Part shown: positions 1 to 10,470 of the stretch, in pieces
Layout: every line of letters begins with the position of its first letter
Position numbering within the stretch: the first letter of the stretch is position 1
DNA from: Lachnospiraceae bacterium
GTDB lineage: Bacteria; Bacillota; Clostridia; Lachnospirales; Lachnospiraceae
NCBI GenBank assembly: GCA_029224965.1
Contig: JAQXVO010000023.1
Coordinates: forward strand, 1-64,000
DNA length: 64,000 bases
Reading direction: 5' to 3'
Translations under genes and position numbers: made by a program
The notes under the pieces: model-generated
What the model was told of the DNA's origin: nothing
Databases searched by the model: none
What the model saw: the letters and a program-made list of their open reading frames with translations, nothing else

Positions 1-131
1 CCCGCTGTACTATCTCCAGAATTCCGGATTTGATACAACGATTTCAATAGATATTTCAAATCCCGCTGTACTATCTCCAGAATTCCGGATTTGATACAAC
101 GATTTCAATAGATATTTCGAATCCCGAGGTA
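1..131. repeat. Tandem 61-bp repeat carrying a 37-nt hairpin element (two copies plus a truncated end)
   Basis: Two nearly identical 61-bp units lie head to tail. Each contains a 37-nt core (34-70 and 95-131) beginning TACAACGATTT and ending in an AATCCCG-type arm. The first nine bases are the tail of a further copy cut by the window edge. The core belongs to the family arrayed at 18034-18377. Pairing of the outer arms is imperfect here (TACAACG against CGCTGTA or CGAGGTA), so these look like decayed copies. The array lies directly downstream of the gltD stop. Confidence 0.85.
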
Positions 132-143
132 TCCCTGGAAAAT

Positions 144-1655
144 TCAGGCCAGTCCGGTGTAGCCCATCAGATACTCATCGACTTCTCGTGCGCACTGTCT
201 GCCTTCCACAATGCCCCAGACAACCAGAGACTGTCCTCTGTGCATATCGCCTGCGGTAAAGACGCCGGACACGCTGGTTGCATATTTGCCTTCCTCAGTC
301 TCAACCACATTCCTGGCGGTCATCTTGGTTCCGAAAGCCTTGGGAGCCAGTTCCTCTGCGCCGACGAAGCCGGCTGCAATGAGAAGCAAATCACAGGGAT
401 AGGTCTTCTCCGTACCTTCGACCTCAACCATCTTCCGGTTCTCGAAGCGGACCTTTACAGTAGTAACGGATTTCAGGTCGCCGTTCTTCTTGGTCTCGAC
501 CGACTTTACTGTGGTCTCGTAAATCCGGGGATCCTTGCCGAAGAGGTAGATGGCCTCTTCCTGGCCATAGTCGGTTTTCAAGGTCTTGGGCCACTCCGGC
601 CAGGGGTTGTCTTCGGTTCTCTCAACCGGCGGCTCGGGCATCATCTCAAGCTGGATCACACTCTTTGCGCCCTGACGGATAGAGGTTGCCACGCAGTCAT
701 TTCCGGTATCGCCGCCGCCGACGATAATGACGTTCTTACCATAGGCAAATTTCTTACCCGCATCTCCGGTCGGTTTACATTTGCCTGCATTGGCTCTGCC
801 GCCGGAAACCTTGCCGTCTAAGAGATCCCGGGTGGCCTGGGTCAGGAAATCCACGGCATAGTAGACACCGCCGACTTTTTCCGGATCTGCAGCTGGAAGG
901 CTTCTGGCCTTCTTGGCACCGCAGGCCAGGATCACCGCATCGAATTCCTTCTTCAGATCCTCGGCCTTGATATCCACACCGACATTGACACCGGTCTTAA
1001 AGGTCACGCCCTCTTCCTCCATGAGCTTCTTCCGGCGCTCGATCACGTCCTTGGGAAGCTTCATATTGGGAATGCCGTACATGAGAAGGCCGCCGATCCG
1101 GTCCTCCCGCTCGAATACAGTCACATTGTGGCCTCTCCGGTTCAGACGGTCTGCTGCGGCAAGGCCGGCAGGACCGGCACCGACAACTGCGATCTTCTTG
1201 TCCGAACGGATGGCCGGAATCCGGGGCTTCAGATAACCCTTGTCGAAGGCTGTTTCGATAACATAGAGCTCATCATCGCGGATGGTAACCGGATCTCCGT
1301 GCTCGCCCTCGGTACAGGCTTTCTCGCAGAGAGCCGGACAGACACGTCCGGTAAATTCCGGAAAGCTGTTGGTCTTCTGCAGACGGGAGTAGGCATAAGC
1401 CGGCTGCCCCTGATAGATTCCGTCATTCCACTCTGGGATCAGATTGTGCAGGGGACAGCCGGTCACCATGCCGTGCAGCTTCATTGCCGACTGGCAGAGG
1501 GGAACGCCGCAGTTCATGCAGCGTGCGCCCTGCTCTCTCCTTTCGTTCTCACTGATTGCCTCGTGGAAAAATTCATAGTTTTCAATCCGCTTCTTCGGCG
1601 GAATGTCTTTATTTGCTTCTCTCTGATATTCCAGAAAACCCGTTGGCTTGCCCAT
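144..1655 (-). CDS. gltD: Glutamate synthase small subunit (NADPH-dependent)
   Basis: The product (503 aa) feeds electrons from NAD(P)H through FAD and iron-sulfur clusters to the large subunit, which makes two glutamates from glutamine and 2-oxoglutarate in the cytosol. The N-terminus has the Cys-rich cluster region ([10 protein letters not shown], then further Cys near residues 105-115). The FAD-binding motif [15 protein letters not shown] follows near residue 157 and a second dinucleotide fold ([12 protein letters not shown]) near residue 310. Length fits the family. The start has a good site (AGGAGG upstream of ATG). It lies downstream of gltB on the same strand with a 181-nt gap, so the pair is probably one transcript under the gltB leader. 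The call is secure. Confidence 0.96.
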   Translation of the reverse strand: MGKPTGFLEYQREANKDIPPKKRIENYEFFHEAISENERREQGARCMNCGVPLCQSAMKLHGMVTGCPLHNLIPEWNDGIYQGQPAYAYSRLQKTNSFPEFTGRVCPALCEKACTEGEHGDPVTIRDDELYVIETAFDKGYLKPRIPAIRSDKKIAVVGAGPAGLAAADRLNRRGHNVTVFEREDRIGGLLMYGIPNMKLPKDVIERRKKLMEEEGVTFKTGVNVGVDIKAEDLKKEFDAVILACGAKKARSLPAADPEKVGGVYYAVDFLTQATRDLLDGKVSGGRANAGKCKPTGDAGKKFAYGKNVIIVGGGDTGNDCVATSIRQGAKSVIQLEMMPEPPVERTEDNPWPEWPKTLKTDYGQEEAIYLFGKDPRIYETTVKSVETKKNGDLKSVTTVKVRFENRKMVEVEGTEKTYPCDLLLIAAGFVGAEELAPKAFGTKMTARNVVETEEGKYATSVSGVFTAGDMHRGQSLVVWGIVEGRQCAREVDEYLMGYTGLA

Positions 1656-1836
1656 ACGCCCTCCTGTATTTTTTCTAAATATTCATTTCTGAATATACAT
1701 TCCTGATTCCAAGCATCTCAGCAGCTTCGGATCCGATGAAAACCTTTCCAAAAAAGTTTTTCCTGAATCGTTTGTTCTTGAAAAACTCTTCCTGGAGATC
1801 GTTTACACTTTCCTGTCTGCTGTCTTTATGAATTCA

Positions 1837-4800
1837 TCACCCCTGCGCCTGCATGGCTGCAAAGGCTTCCTTGACGGCATTCTCATGAGAAATGCCCTGC
1901 TCCTCAAAGTGGGAAATCGACACAACCATTTTATGATAATCATTCGGAATAATCTTCTTAAAGTAAGGAAGATAGTCCTCAAATTCGTCCATGATCTTCT
2001 GTGCCAGTGCAGAACCGGTTGCCTTGATGTAGTCGCCGATGATGGTCCGGAGTTCGGCCACATCATACTTCTCGGTGACCTCGGTCATAAAGACCATATC
2101 CTTGTTGAGCTTCCGGTAGACATCGTGGTTCATATCCAGGACGTAGGCAACACCGCCGGACATACCGGCTGCCAGGTTCTTTCCGGTCGGTCCCAAGATA
2201 ACAGCACGACCGCCGGTCATATATTCAAGACCGTGGTCGCCGCAGCCCTCGGCAACAGCAGTGGCACCGGAATTTCTTACCAGGAAACGCTCACCTGCGA
2301 TACCGTTGAAATAAGCAGTTCCGCCGGTTGCCCCGTAGAGGGCTACATTTCCGACGATGATATTCTTCGAAGGATCAAAGCCGGCATGGTCCGGAGGCGT
2401 GATGATGATCTTGCCGCCGGACAGACCCTTGCCGACACCGTCGTTGGCATCGCCCTTTAAGGTCAATGTCACGCCGTGAGGCAGAAAGGCGCCGAAGGAT
2501 TGGCCGCCTGCACCCGTGCAGTGGATGGTGAAGGTATCGTCAGCAAGCTCCTGCTCGCCGAAGCGGCGGGTGACCTCGGAACCGAAGATGGTACCGACGG
2601 TCCGGTCGGTTCCCTTGACATTGATTGAGATCTCCTTCTTCTCACCGTTCTTCAGATTGTCCTTGAAGGCAGGTAGGATCTGGCTCTCGTCGACGGTCTT
2701 CTCCAGATGGAAATCGTAGACCTTGTCCGGATTGAAATGAGATTCCTCCCGGCCTGCATAGGTCTGATCCAGGATACCCTCGAGCTTTACGGTCTCGGCA
2801 CGGCGTGTGATCTGGTGAGGCTTGGTTACCAGGCAGTCGGTCCGGCCGACCATCTCGGCAACGGTACGGAAGCCAAGCATGGCCATAATCTCACGAAGCT
2901 CCTGGGCAACGAAGCACATGTAGTTGATGACATGCTCGGGCTTGCCCTTGAAGCGCTTGCGAAGCTCCGGATTCTGGGTGGCGATACCCTGAGGACAGGT
3001 GTCCTTGGAGCAGACACGCATCATAGAGCATCCCAGGGAAACCAGAGGTGCGGTTGCAAAGCCGAATTCCTCGGCACCTAAGAGAGCTGCGATAGCGACA
3101 TCCCGGCCGGTCATCAGTTTCGAGTCGGTCTCCAGAACGACACGGTCACGGAGTCCGTTCTCCATCAGGGCCTGCTGGGCCTCTGCCACACCAAGCTCCC
3201 AGGGAAGTCCGGCATGGTGGATGGAGGAATAGGGAGCCGCACCGGTACCACCGTCATAACCGGAAATCAGGATGACCTGGGCACCGGCCTTGGCAACGCC
3301 GCAGGCGATGGTTCCGACACCGGCCTCAGAAACCAGCTTTACGGAAATCCGGGCCTTGGGATTGGCATTCTTTAAATCATAGATGAGCTCTGCCAGATCC
3401 TCGATGGAATAGATATCGTGATGAGGCGGAGGAGAAACCAGGGAGACACCGGGCGTTGAGAAGCGGGCCTTGGCGACATCCAGGTTGACCTTACGTCCGG
3501 GCAGGTTTCCGCCTTCACCGGGCTTGGCACCCTGAGCCATCTTGATCTGGATCTCATCACCGGAAACCAGGTAGGCTTCGGTGACACCGAAACGTCCGGA
3601 TGCCACCTGCTTAATCCTGGAATTGGTCGGCGTTCCGAAGCGGGCGGAATCCTCACCGCCTTCACCGGTATTGGACCGGCCGCCCAGGGTATTCATAGCC
3701 AGGGCCAGGGTCTGATGGGCCTCCGGAGAGATGGCGCCGTAGGACATGGCTGCGACCTGGAAACGCTTGACAATAGATTCAATGGGCTCGACCTCATCGA
3801 TGGAAACCGGCTTCCGGACCGGATGGAAGGCCATGAGGCCTCTCAAGGTATGAGGCTTGTCGTCATCCACCAGATTCGAGTAATCCTTGAATTCCTTATA
3901 ATCTCTCTTACGGACGGCCTGCTGGAGGGTCACGATGGTCTCGGGACGATACATATGATCCTCTGCTCCGGCACCGGAACGAAGCCGGTGGAAGCCGACC
4001 GAATCCAGGGTCGTGTCCTCGGACAGACCCATGGGATCGAAAGCATGATTGTGGCGGTAGGTAACCGATGCGGCGATGTCTTCGAGTCCGATGCCGCCGA
4101 CCCGGCTGACCGTTCCGGTAAAGTACTTGTCGATGATCTCCTTGGAAAGGCCGATGGCCTCGAAGATCCTTGCCGACTGATAAGACTGAAGGGTCGAGAT
4201 ACCCATCTTGGCAGCGGTCTTTACAATACCCTTGAGGATGGCCATGTTGTAATCTTCAATGGCGGTATGGTAATCCTTGTCGAGGATGCCGAGATCAATG
4301 AGCTCGGAAATGCATTCCTGAGCCAGATAAGGATAGATAGCCCGGGCACCGAAGCCTAAGAGACATGCGAACTGGTGGACATCCCTCGGCTCGCCGCTTT
4401 CGAGAATCAGGGAAACCTGGGTTCTCTTCCTTGTGGATACCAGATGCTGCTCGACTGAGGATACAGCCAGAAGCGATGGAATGGGCACATGGTTTTCATC
4501 GATGGCCCGGTCGGACAGGATGATGATGTTATAGCCCCGCTCGAAGGCCCGGTCGACCGATACATTCAGCTGATCCAGGGCTCTCTCCAGAGACGTATTC
4601 TTATAGTAGACAATGGGCAGGGTTGTGGTCTTGAAGCCCGGCTGATCCAGGGACCGGATCTTCATGATGTCGACACCGGACAGGATGGGGTTGTTGACCT
4701 CAAGTACCCGGCAGTTCTGGCCCTTCTCCTGAAGGAGGTTACCGTCGGATCCAATGTAGACCGTCGTGTCAGTTACGATCTTCTCACGAAGGGAATCGAT

Positions 4801-6360
4801 GGGAGGGTTGGTAACCTGGGCAAAAAGCTGCTTGAAATAATTAAAGAGCGGCTGGTGCTTTTCCGAAAGGACAGCCAGAGGTACATCATGGCCCATGGAC
4901 ATGGTCGGCTCGACACCAGTCTTTGCCATGGTCAGGATCTCGTCATTGACCTCCTCATAGGTATAGCCGAAGACCTTGTAGAGGCGGTCCCGCATGGCCT
5001 GATCGTAGGTCGGGATCTTCTTGTTGGGGATCTTCAGATTTTCCAGATGAAGAAGGTTCATATCCAGCCACTCGCCGTAGGGCTTTCTTTCGGAATAGTA
5101 AGCCTTGACCTCTTCATCGGGGATCATCCTCTGCTTCTTGGTATCAATGAGAAGAATACGGCCCGGCATGAGACGGGACTTCTGGACGATGTGTTCGGCC
5201 GGAATATCGAGAACGCCGACCTCGGATGCCAGGATCAGGCGCTTGTCATCAGTGACATAATAACGGGAAGGACGAAGGCCATTCCGGTCCAGGGATGCAC
5301 CGACGATATCGCCGTCCGAGAAGAGGATGGCTGCCGGTCCGTCCCAGGGCTCCATCATGGTTGCATAATAATGGTAGAAATCCTTCCGCTCCTGGGTCAT
5401 GAAATCATTCTTCTTCCAGGGCTCGGGAATGGTCGACATGACAGCCAGAGGCAGGTCCATGCCGTTCATGTAAAGGAATTCCAGAGTGTTATCGAGCATG
5501 GCCGAATCGGAGCCGTTCCGGTTGACAACCGGGCAGATCTTATCCATCTCATCCTCGAGAACCGGAGACTCCATGGTCTCTTCACGAGCCAGCATACGGT
5601 CTATATTTCCTCGGATGGTATTGATCTCGCCATTGTGGGCGATCAGACGGTAAGGATGGGCTTTCTCCCAGCTGGGTGTGGTGTTGGTCGAGAAACGGGA
5701 ATGGACGATGGCGATGGCACTCTCATAATCCTTGTCGTCGAGGTCCGGATAGAAGAGACGGAGCTGGCCAACCAGGAACATACCCTTATAGACGATGGTC
5801 CGGGAGGACAGAGAACATACGTAAGTCTCATCGGCGCTCTGCTCGAACTCGCGGCGGGTCACATAGAGCTTGCGGTCGAAGGCGATGCCCCGCTCCACGC
5901 CCTCAGGTCTCCGAACGAAGCCCTGAGAAATATAGGGCATGCTGTCAAGTGCTACCTGGCCGAGGATACCGGGATTCGTGGGTACATCACGCCAGCCTAA
6001 GAATTCCATGCCGTTCTTTTCTGCGATGACCTGGAACATACGCTGCATCATCTGCCGCTTCATCCGGTCCTGGGGGAAGAAGAACATGCCGATACCGTAA
6101 TCCCTGGCCTCGCCGAGATCAATATCACGTTCTTTCATGATTTTACTGAAGAACTTGTGGGAGATCTGGAGAAGAATTCCGACACCGTCACCGACCTTGC
6201 CGCTGGCGTCCTTGCCGGCACGGTGCTCCAGCCGTTCCACGATGTGAAGCGCGTCGTCCACTGTCCGGTGCTCTACCCGGCCGTCGATATTGACCACTGC
6301 GCCGATACCGCAGGCATCATGTTCTCTCTCATTATAGAGAAGCTCAGGTTTCTGATTCAT
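1837..6360 (-). CDS. gltB: Glutamate synthase large subunit (GOGAT)
   Basis: The 1507-aa protein is full length for bacterial GOGAT. A short propeptide precedes the catalytic Cys in HDACGIGAVV, so the mature enzyme should begin at that Cys after self-cleavage. The N-terminal class II glutaminase domain is followed by the central domain, the FMN-binding synthase domain (GEGGEDSARFGTPTNSRIKQ region), a Cys cluster (CSKDTCPQG) for the 3Fe-4S centre, and the C-terminal beta-helical domain rich in Gly (GATGGTAYFNG). It forms a complex with GltD. Expression is probably controlled by the terminator/antiterminator leader at 6381-6437. One copy of the dispersed 11-mer AAATATAGACC lies inside the coding region. 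Confidence 0.97.
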   Translation of the reverse strand: MNQKPELLYNEREHDACGIGAVVNIDGRVEHRTVDDALHIVERLEHRAGKDASGKVGDGVGILLQISHKFFSKIMKERDIDLGEARDYGIGMFFFPQDRMKRQMMQRMFQVIAEKNGMEFLGWRDVPTNPGILGQVALDSMPYISQGFVRRPEGVERGIAFDRKLYVTRREFEQSADETYVCSLSSRTIVYKGMFLVGQLRLFYPDLDDKDYESAIAIVHSRFSTNTTPSWEKAHPYRLIAHNGEINTIRGNIDRMLAREETMESPVLEDEMDKICPVVNRNGSDSAMLDNTLEFLYMNGMDLPLAVMSTIPEPWKKNDFMTQERKDFYHYYATMMEPWDGPAAILFSDGDIVGASLDRNGLRPSRYYVTDDKRLILASEVGVLDIPAEHIVQKSRLMPGRILLIDTKKQRMIPDEEVKAYYSERKPYGEWLDMNLLHLENLKIPNKKIPTYDQAMRDRLYKVFGYTYEEVNDEILTMAKTGVEPTMSMGHDVPLAVLSEKHQPLFNYFKQLFAQVTNPPIDSLREKIVTDTTVYIGSDGNLLQEKGQNCRVLEVNNPILSGVDIMKIRSLDQPGFKTTTLPIVYYKNTSLERALDQLNVSVDRAFERGYNIIILSDRAIDENHVPIPSLLAVSSVEQHLVSTRKRTQVSLILESGEPRDVHQFACLLGFGARAIYPYLAQECISELIDLGILDKDYHTAIEDYNMAILKGIVKTAAKMGISTLQSYQSARIFEAIGLSKEIIDKYFTGTVSRVGGIGLEDIAASVTYRHNHAFDPMGLSEDTTLDSVGFHRLRSGAGAEDHMYRPETIVTLQQAVRKRDYKEFKDYSNLVDDDKPHTLRGLMAFHPVRKPVSIDEVEPIESIVKRFQVAAMSYGAISPEAHQTLALAMNTLGGRSNTGEGGEDSARFGTPTNSRIKQVASGRFGVTEAYLVSGDEIQIKMAQGAKPGEGGNLPGRKVNLDVAKARFSTPGVSLVSPPPHHDIYSIEDLAELIYDLKNANPKARISVKLVSEAGVGTIACGVAKAGAQVILISGYDGGTGAAPYSSIHHAGLPWELGVAEAQQALMENGLRDRVVLETDSKLMTGRDVAIAALLGAEEFGFATAPLVSLGCSMMRVCSKDTCPQGIATQNPELRKRFKGKPEHVINYMCFVAQELREIMAMLGFRTVAEMVGRTDCLVTKPHQITRRAETVKLEGILDQTYAGREESHFNPDKVYDFHLEKTVDESQILPAFKDNLKNGEKKEISINVKGTDRTVGTIFGSEVTRRFGEQELADDTFTIHCTGAGGQSFGAFLPHGVTLTLKGDANDGVGKGLSGGKIIITPPDHAGFDPSKNIIVGNVALYGATGGTAYFNGIAGERFLVRNSGATAVAEGCGDHGLEYMTGGRAVILGPTGKNLAAGMSGGVAYVLDMNHDVYRKLNKDMVFMTEVTEKYDVAELRTIIGDYIKATGSALAQKIMDEFEDYLPYFKKIIPNDYHKMVVSISHFEEQGISHENAVKEAFAAMQAQG

Positions 6361-6380
6361 GGCTTGTCCTTTCTGTAAAA

Positions 6381-6437
6381 AAAGGCGTCTGCCAGCAGAC
6401 CTTCTTACGAAGATCTTCCAGCAGACGCCTTTGTCTG
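6381..6437 (-). promoter_or_regulatory. gltB leader: ANTAR-type hairpin overlapping an intrinsic terminator
   Basis: Read on the minus strand, a 5-bp stem CAGAC/GTCTG encloses the hexaloop AAAGGC (6422-6437). The loop and its 3' arm form the 5' half of a 12-bp terminator stem AAAGGCGTCTGC/GCAGACGCCTTT (6381-6432) followed by a T run, with an inner GATCTTC-GTAA-GAAGGTC hairpin. The two structures cannot form together. ANTAR antiterminators are known to bind hairpins with six-base loops having A at position 1 and G at position 4, which this loop satisfies. Control by the ANTAR gene at 13793 is inference. Confidence 0.8.
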
Positions 6438-6438
6438 T

Positions 6439-6460
6439 ACTCTATCGTGTTGGATAGAGT
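6439..6460 (-). promoter_or_regulatory. Second six-base-loop hairpin next to the gltB antiterminator
   Basis: An 8-bp perfect stem ACTCTATC/GATAGAGT closes a six-base loop (CAACAC on the minus strand) just upstream of the AAAGGC hairpin. The spacing suits the first hairpin of a dual ANTAR target, but its loop lacks A1/G4 and it overlaps the predicted -10. It may be an operator-like palindrome instead. Confidence 0.4.
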
Positions 6461-6486
6461 TTACATCCATAGAGGACATCTGTCAA
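6458..6486 (-). promoter_or_regulatory. Predicted promoter of gltBD
   Basis: On the minus strand a perfect -35 TTGACA is separated by 17 nt from a weaker -10 TAAACT. Transcription would start about 80 nt ahead of the gltB ATG and run into the attenuator. The rest of the 319-nt gap to asnB is AT-rich and shows no gene. Confidence 0.6.
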
Positions 6487-6679
6487 ACAAAACTTTATTT
6501 AATTAACGTGTAAAAAGCATCTACAAATTAAAATAAAGTTGATTGCCTTGATAGTTAATTTTATTAAGCGTTTTTCTAATTCCCAGATTCCTCTGCGAAT
6601 CCGGTTTCTCAGGACGGGTTTCGGACAACTGCCTGTCTTCGAATCCCTGGTCTATATTTCGCAAAATCTGATCATACAA

Positions 6680-8269
6680 TCACTTACCACTGTCACCATA
6701 GTTGGAAAGCACACGGGCGGACGGATCATTGACGTCCTTTAAGCCATCCCAGGTCTTGTTGGGCATCCAGAAGTCCTTGACCATGGCCGACTGACCCGGA
6801 TAGTACTTCTCGAAGATTTCCCTATAGAGAAGCGATTCCTTGGTGAAAGGACGGGCGTGATCGTACTTCATCCGCTTTTCTTCATATTCCTCGTCGGTAT
6901 AGAAGCCTTCCGCATAATCTGCCAAATCGTCCTTCAGGGAGTGGCCGACGGCATCGGAAAAGGCTGCCTTTTCCCGCATCAGAATATCTTCGGGAATCAG
7001 ATGATCCTCTTCAAAGGCATGACGGAGGAGGTATTTGCCCTTGTTGTAGCGGTTGAGCTTCTTCTCGGGATCAATGGACATGACATAGCGGACGAAGGCC
7101 AGATCACCGAAGGGAACCCGGGCTTCCAGGGAGTTTACGCTGATGCAGCGGTCCGCCCTGAGAACATCATACATATGAAGCTCGCGGATCCGCTTCTCGG
7201 CTTCCTTCTGGAACTCAGCCGCATTGGGAGCAAAGTCCGTATACTTGTAGCCGAAGAGCTCATCCGAAATCTCACCGGTCAGGAGAACCCGGACATCGGT
7301 GTTCTCATGAATCCACTTGCAACAGAGATACATACCGATCGAGGCCCGGATGGTCGTGATGTCGTAGGTTCCCAGCGCCTTGATGACCGGCTCCAGGGCA
7401 TTGATGACATCGTCTCTCGAGATAATGACCTCGTGATGGTTGGATCCGATGTATTCAGCAACCTCTCTTGCATACTTTAAGTCGATGGCATCGATATCCA
7501 TGCCGATGGCGAAGGTTTCCAGAGGCTTCTTGGTCAGCTTGGAGGAAATGCCGCAGACCAGAGAAGAATCCAGTCCTCCGGAAAGGAGGAAGCCAACCGG
7601 GGCGTCGGCGTCCATTCTCTTCTTCACACCGGACACAAGACGGTCATGAATATTTCTTGAAATGGTATCCATGTCGTCATAGGAAACCCGGCGGACCTCC
7701 GCCGGATCATAGTAGGTCACAAAGGCGCCGTCCTTGTAATAGGATCCCGGAGGGAAGGGAAGAATCTCTCCCTGACAAATGGAAACCAGTTCCTTGGGCT
7801 CGGACGCAAAGACAATGCAGCCGTCTGCGTCATAGCCGTAGTAAAGGGGACGGATTCCGATGGGATCCCGGGCAGCCACGTAGCTGCCAGAGGATGCATC
7901 ATATAAAACCAGGGCAAATTCCGCATCCAGTTCGCGGAACATGTCACATCCCAGCTCCCGGTAGAGGGGGAGAAGGATCTCGCAGTCCGAATCGGACGCG
8001 AAACGATATCCCTCACCTTCGAGCTTTTCCTTCATGGGACGGAAGCCATAGATCTCTCCGTTGCAGACCAGCATATCCTGATCCAGGGTAAAGGGCTGCA
8101 TGCCGCTTGCGGTCAGGCCCATGATGGCCAGACGGTTGAAGCCCATGAGTCCTGCCGCATTGGACAGGACCCTGCTGTCATCGGGTCCTCTGGAGGTCGT
8201 GACAGCCAGAGCTTCCTGAAACTTCGCCGGATCCGCCTTGGGGTTGGTCCAGACTAAAATCGAACACAT
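6680..8269 (-). CDS. asnB: Asparagine synthase (glutamine-hydrolysing)
   Basis: The 529-aa protein starts MCSI, giving the catalytic Cys2 of a class II glutaminase domain. The ATP-pyrophosphatase motif LLSGGLDSSLVCG is near residue 230, and GEISDELFGY marks the synthetase domain. It converts aspartate, glutamine and ATP to asparagine in the cytosol. The start lies 11 nt after the type III glutamine synthetase stop, so the two are almost certainly co-transcribed and share the glnA leader attenuator. Glutamine made by GlnA would be the nitrogen donor. The dispersed 11-mer AAATATAGACC lies 20 nt past the stop. A paralogue with another amide product is possible. Confidence 0.92.
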   Translation of the reverse strand: MCSILVWTNPKADPAKFQEALAVTTSRGPDDSRVLSNAAGLMGFNRLAIMGLTASGMQPFTLDQDMLVCNGEIYGFRPMKEKLEGEGYRFASDSDCEILLPLYRELGCDMFRELDAEFALVLYDASSGSYVAARDPIGIRPLYYGYDADGCIVFASEPKELVSICQGEILPFPPGSYYKDGAFVTYYDPAEVRRVSYDDMDTISRNIHDRLVSGVKKRMDADAPVGFLLSGGLDSSLVCGISSKLTKKPLETFAIGMDIDAIDLKYAREVAEYIGSNHHEVIISRDDVINALEPVIKALGTYDITTIRASIGMYLCCKWIHENTDVRVLLTGEISDELFGYKYTDFAPNAAEFQKEAEKRIRELHMYDVLRADRCISVNSLEARVPFGDLAFVRYVMSIDPEKKLNRYNKGKYLLRHAFEEDHLIPEDILMREKAAFSDAVGHSLKDDLADYAEGFYTDEEYEEKRMKYDHARPFTKESLLYREIFEKYYPGQSAMVKDFWMPNKTWDGLKDVNDPSARVLSNYGDSGK

Positions 8270-8279
8270 AAGAATCCTC

Positions 8280-10385
8280 CTATCTCAGAGAAAACATCAT
8301 CTCTTCGTAAGTCGGATAATTCAGATAATCGGAAGGAATCTCTGCTTCTGCTGCATCAATATAGCTTCTTACATCTGCCATATCCTGAAGGATCACGTCA
8401 TGATAGTATCTTGCTTTCTTCAGGCTGTCGGTCTCTCCTTCTGCTGTCTTGGTATCCTTGGCAAGCTTCTTTAAGCCGCTTGTGATTCCGCTGCCGTCCT
8501 TGGCAAGCTCATCGACAAGCTCGGTCTCCATATCGGTATCGATATCCTTGGAGAGTTCCTTCTTGGCCAGAGCTTCGTCTGCAAGATCGGAACTGTAGGA
8601 AACCAGAGCCGATCTGACATCCTTCTTGATCATATCCTGCATGGTCAGAGACTCGATGTGGATGGCCTTGGCGTAGTTCTCCAGGTTGATCTCATAACGG
8701 GCTTGAATCTCAGATGCGTTATAGATATGGAACTTCTCGAAGAGGGCTACATTCTTCTCTGCGATAAAGGCAGGCATAGCATCCGGAACACTCTTCAGAT
8801 TGTAAAGGCCTCTTGCCTCTGCCTTCTCAACCCAGTCTTCTGCATAGCCGTTGCCGTTGAAGAGGATCTTGTGATGCTCTTTCAGAAGGGCCTGAAGATG
8901 AGCCATGATGGCGGTCTCCAGCTGATCCTTGGGGGTACCCTCGAGGGACTTGCGGATCTCACGGAGAGAATCTGCAACGGCAGTGTTCAGAATGATGGCC
9001 GGATCTGCTACAGAGACAGAAGAGCCCGGCATACGGAACTCGAACTTGTTGCCGGTGAAGGCAAAAGGTGAGGTCCGGTTACGATCGGTGGTGTCCTTGG
9101 TCAGAGTCGGCAGAACCTTGGCTCCGATATCCATCAGAGTATGCTTTGCATCCTCAGGAGTCTGGCCCTTCTCGATGGCATCGAGGATCTGGGCCAGCTC
9201 ATCGCCGACGAAGATGGATACAACAGCGGGAGGTGCTTCGTTGGCGCCCAGACGATGGTCGTTTCCGGCGGTGGCAACACTTGCACGCATCAGATCTGCA
9301 TATTTATCAACGGCTGCAATAACGGCAACCAGGAATACCAGAAACTGGGTATTCTCAGCCGGTGTCGTGCCCGGCTCCAGAAGGTTTTCACCGGTATCGG
9401 TGCCCATGGACCAGTTGACATGCTTGCCGGAACCGTTGACGCCGTCGAAAGGCTTCTCGTGAAGGAGGCAGGCCATGTTATGACGGTCAGCGACCTTCTT
9501 CATGATCTCCATGGTCAGCTGGTTGTGATCTACAGCGATGTTACTCATCTCAAAGACCGGAGCCAGCTCGTGCTGAGCCGGTGCAACCTCGTTATGCTTG
9601 GTCTTTGCCGGTACGCCCAGCTTCCAGAGCTCCTGATCCAGGTCATGCATAAATTCGGAAACTCTCGGCTTTAAGACGCCGAAGTAATGGTCTTCCATTT
9701 CCTGACCCTTGGGAGCCGGTGCTCCGAAGAGGGTCCGTCCGGTCAGAACCAGATCCTTACGGGACAGGTACATGTCCTTATCAATAAGGAAATATTCCTG
9801 CTCGGAACCGATCGTGGTATCCACGTGCTTGACATCGGGCTTTCCGAGGAAATGAAGCATGTGAACGGCTTCATGATTCAGAGCGTCCATGGAACGAAGC
9901 AGGGGAGTCTTCTTATCCAGAGATTCGCCGGTGTAGGAGCAGAATGCTGTCGGAATATAGAGCGAACCATCCTTAACGAAGGCAGGTGATGAAGGATCCC
10001 ATGCTGTATAGCCGCGGGCTTCGAAGGTGGCACGGATGCCGCCGGAAGGGAAGCTGGATGCGTCCGGCTCGCCCTTGACCAGTTCCTTGCCGGAGAAGTT
10101 CATAATAATATTGCCTTTTTCATCCGGATTGATGAAGCTGTCGTGCTTCTCGGCAGTAAGACCTGTCATGGGCTGGAACCAGTGGGTGAAATGAGTTGCA
10201 CCGCGCTCGATTGCCCATTCCTTCATGGTTGCTGCAACCGTATTGGCCACGGTCAACTCCAGAGTGGTTCCATTATCGATGGTTTTCCGCACCGCTTTGT
10301 AAACATCCTTAGGAAGACGTTCCTTCATGACTTTGTCATTGAAGACCATGCTTCCGTAGATTTCCGGGACATTGATCTGTTCCAT
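8280..10385 (-). CDS. glnA: Glutamine synthetase type III
   Basis: The ORF track begins at 10541, but the real start is the ATG at 10385 (MEQINVPEIYGSM), preceded by AAGGAG; the longer reading runs into the leader terminator. The resulting 701 aa match the large type III family. Visible signatures are THWFQPMTG near residue 90, EVAPAQHELAPVFE (metal and glutamate binding) and NGSGKHVNWSMGT (ATP/metal His). It makes glutamine from glutamate, ammonia and ATP. It is the only intact glutamine synthetase here, since the type I-like gene at 12482 has lost key residues. asnB follows 10 nt downstream. The leader at 10471-10517 probably attenuates it in response to nitrogen. Confidence 0.96.
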   Translation of the reverse strand: MEQINVPEIYGSMVFNDKVMKERLPKDVYKAVRKTIDNGTTLELTVANTVAATMKEWAIERGATHFTHWFQPMTGLTAEKHDSFINPDEKGNIIMNFSGKELVKGEPDASSFPSGGIRATFEARGYTAWDPSSPAFVKDGSLYIPTAFCSYTGESLDKKTPLLRSMDALNHEAVHMLHFLGKPDVKHVDTTIGSEQEYFLIDKDMYLSRKDLVLTGRTLFGAPAPKGQEMEDHYFGVLKPRVSEFMHDLDQELWKLGVPAKTKHNEVAPAQHELAPVFEMSNIAVDHNQLTMEIMKKVADRHNMACLLHEKPFDGVNGSGKHVNWSMGTDTGENLLEPGTTPAENTQFLVFLVAVIAAVDKYADLMRASVATAGNDHRLGANEAPPAVVSIFVGDELAQILDAIEKGQTPEDAKHTLMDIGAKVLPTLTKDTTDRNRTSPFAFTGNKFEFRMPGSSVSVADPAIILNTAVADSLREIRKSLEGTPKDQLETAIMAHLQALLKEHHKILFNGNGYAEDWVEKAEARGLYNLKSVPDAMPAFIAEKNVALFEKFHIYNASEIQARYEINLENYAKAIHIESLTMQDMIKKDVRSALVSYSSDLADEALAKKELSKDIDTDMETELVDELAKDGSGITSGLKKLAKDTKTAEGETDSLKKARYYHDVILQDMADVRSYIDAAEAEIPSDYLNYPTYEEMMFSLR

Positions 10386-10470
10386 AACCTGCTCCTTCCT
10401 TAAGCTTCCTGCTGCGAATCCCAGCAGCCAGTACCCTGGTACTATTACTTTGTTCAGAATGAAATACAAA

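Noticed and set aside
1656-1836. Possible small gene between gltB and gltD
   Set aside because: The 181-nt gap has no ORF with a ribosome binding site on either strand and no clear terminator.
4489-6000. 503-aa plus-strand ORF inside gltB
   Set aside because: It is a shadow of the gltB reading frame with no domain or ribosome binding site.
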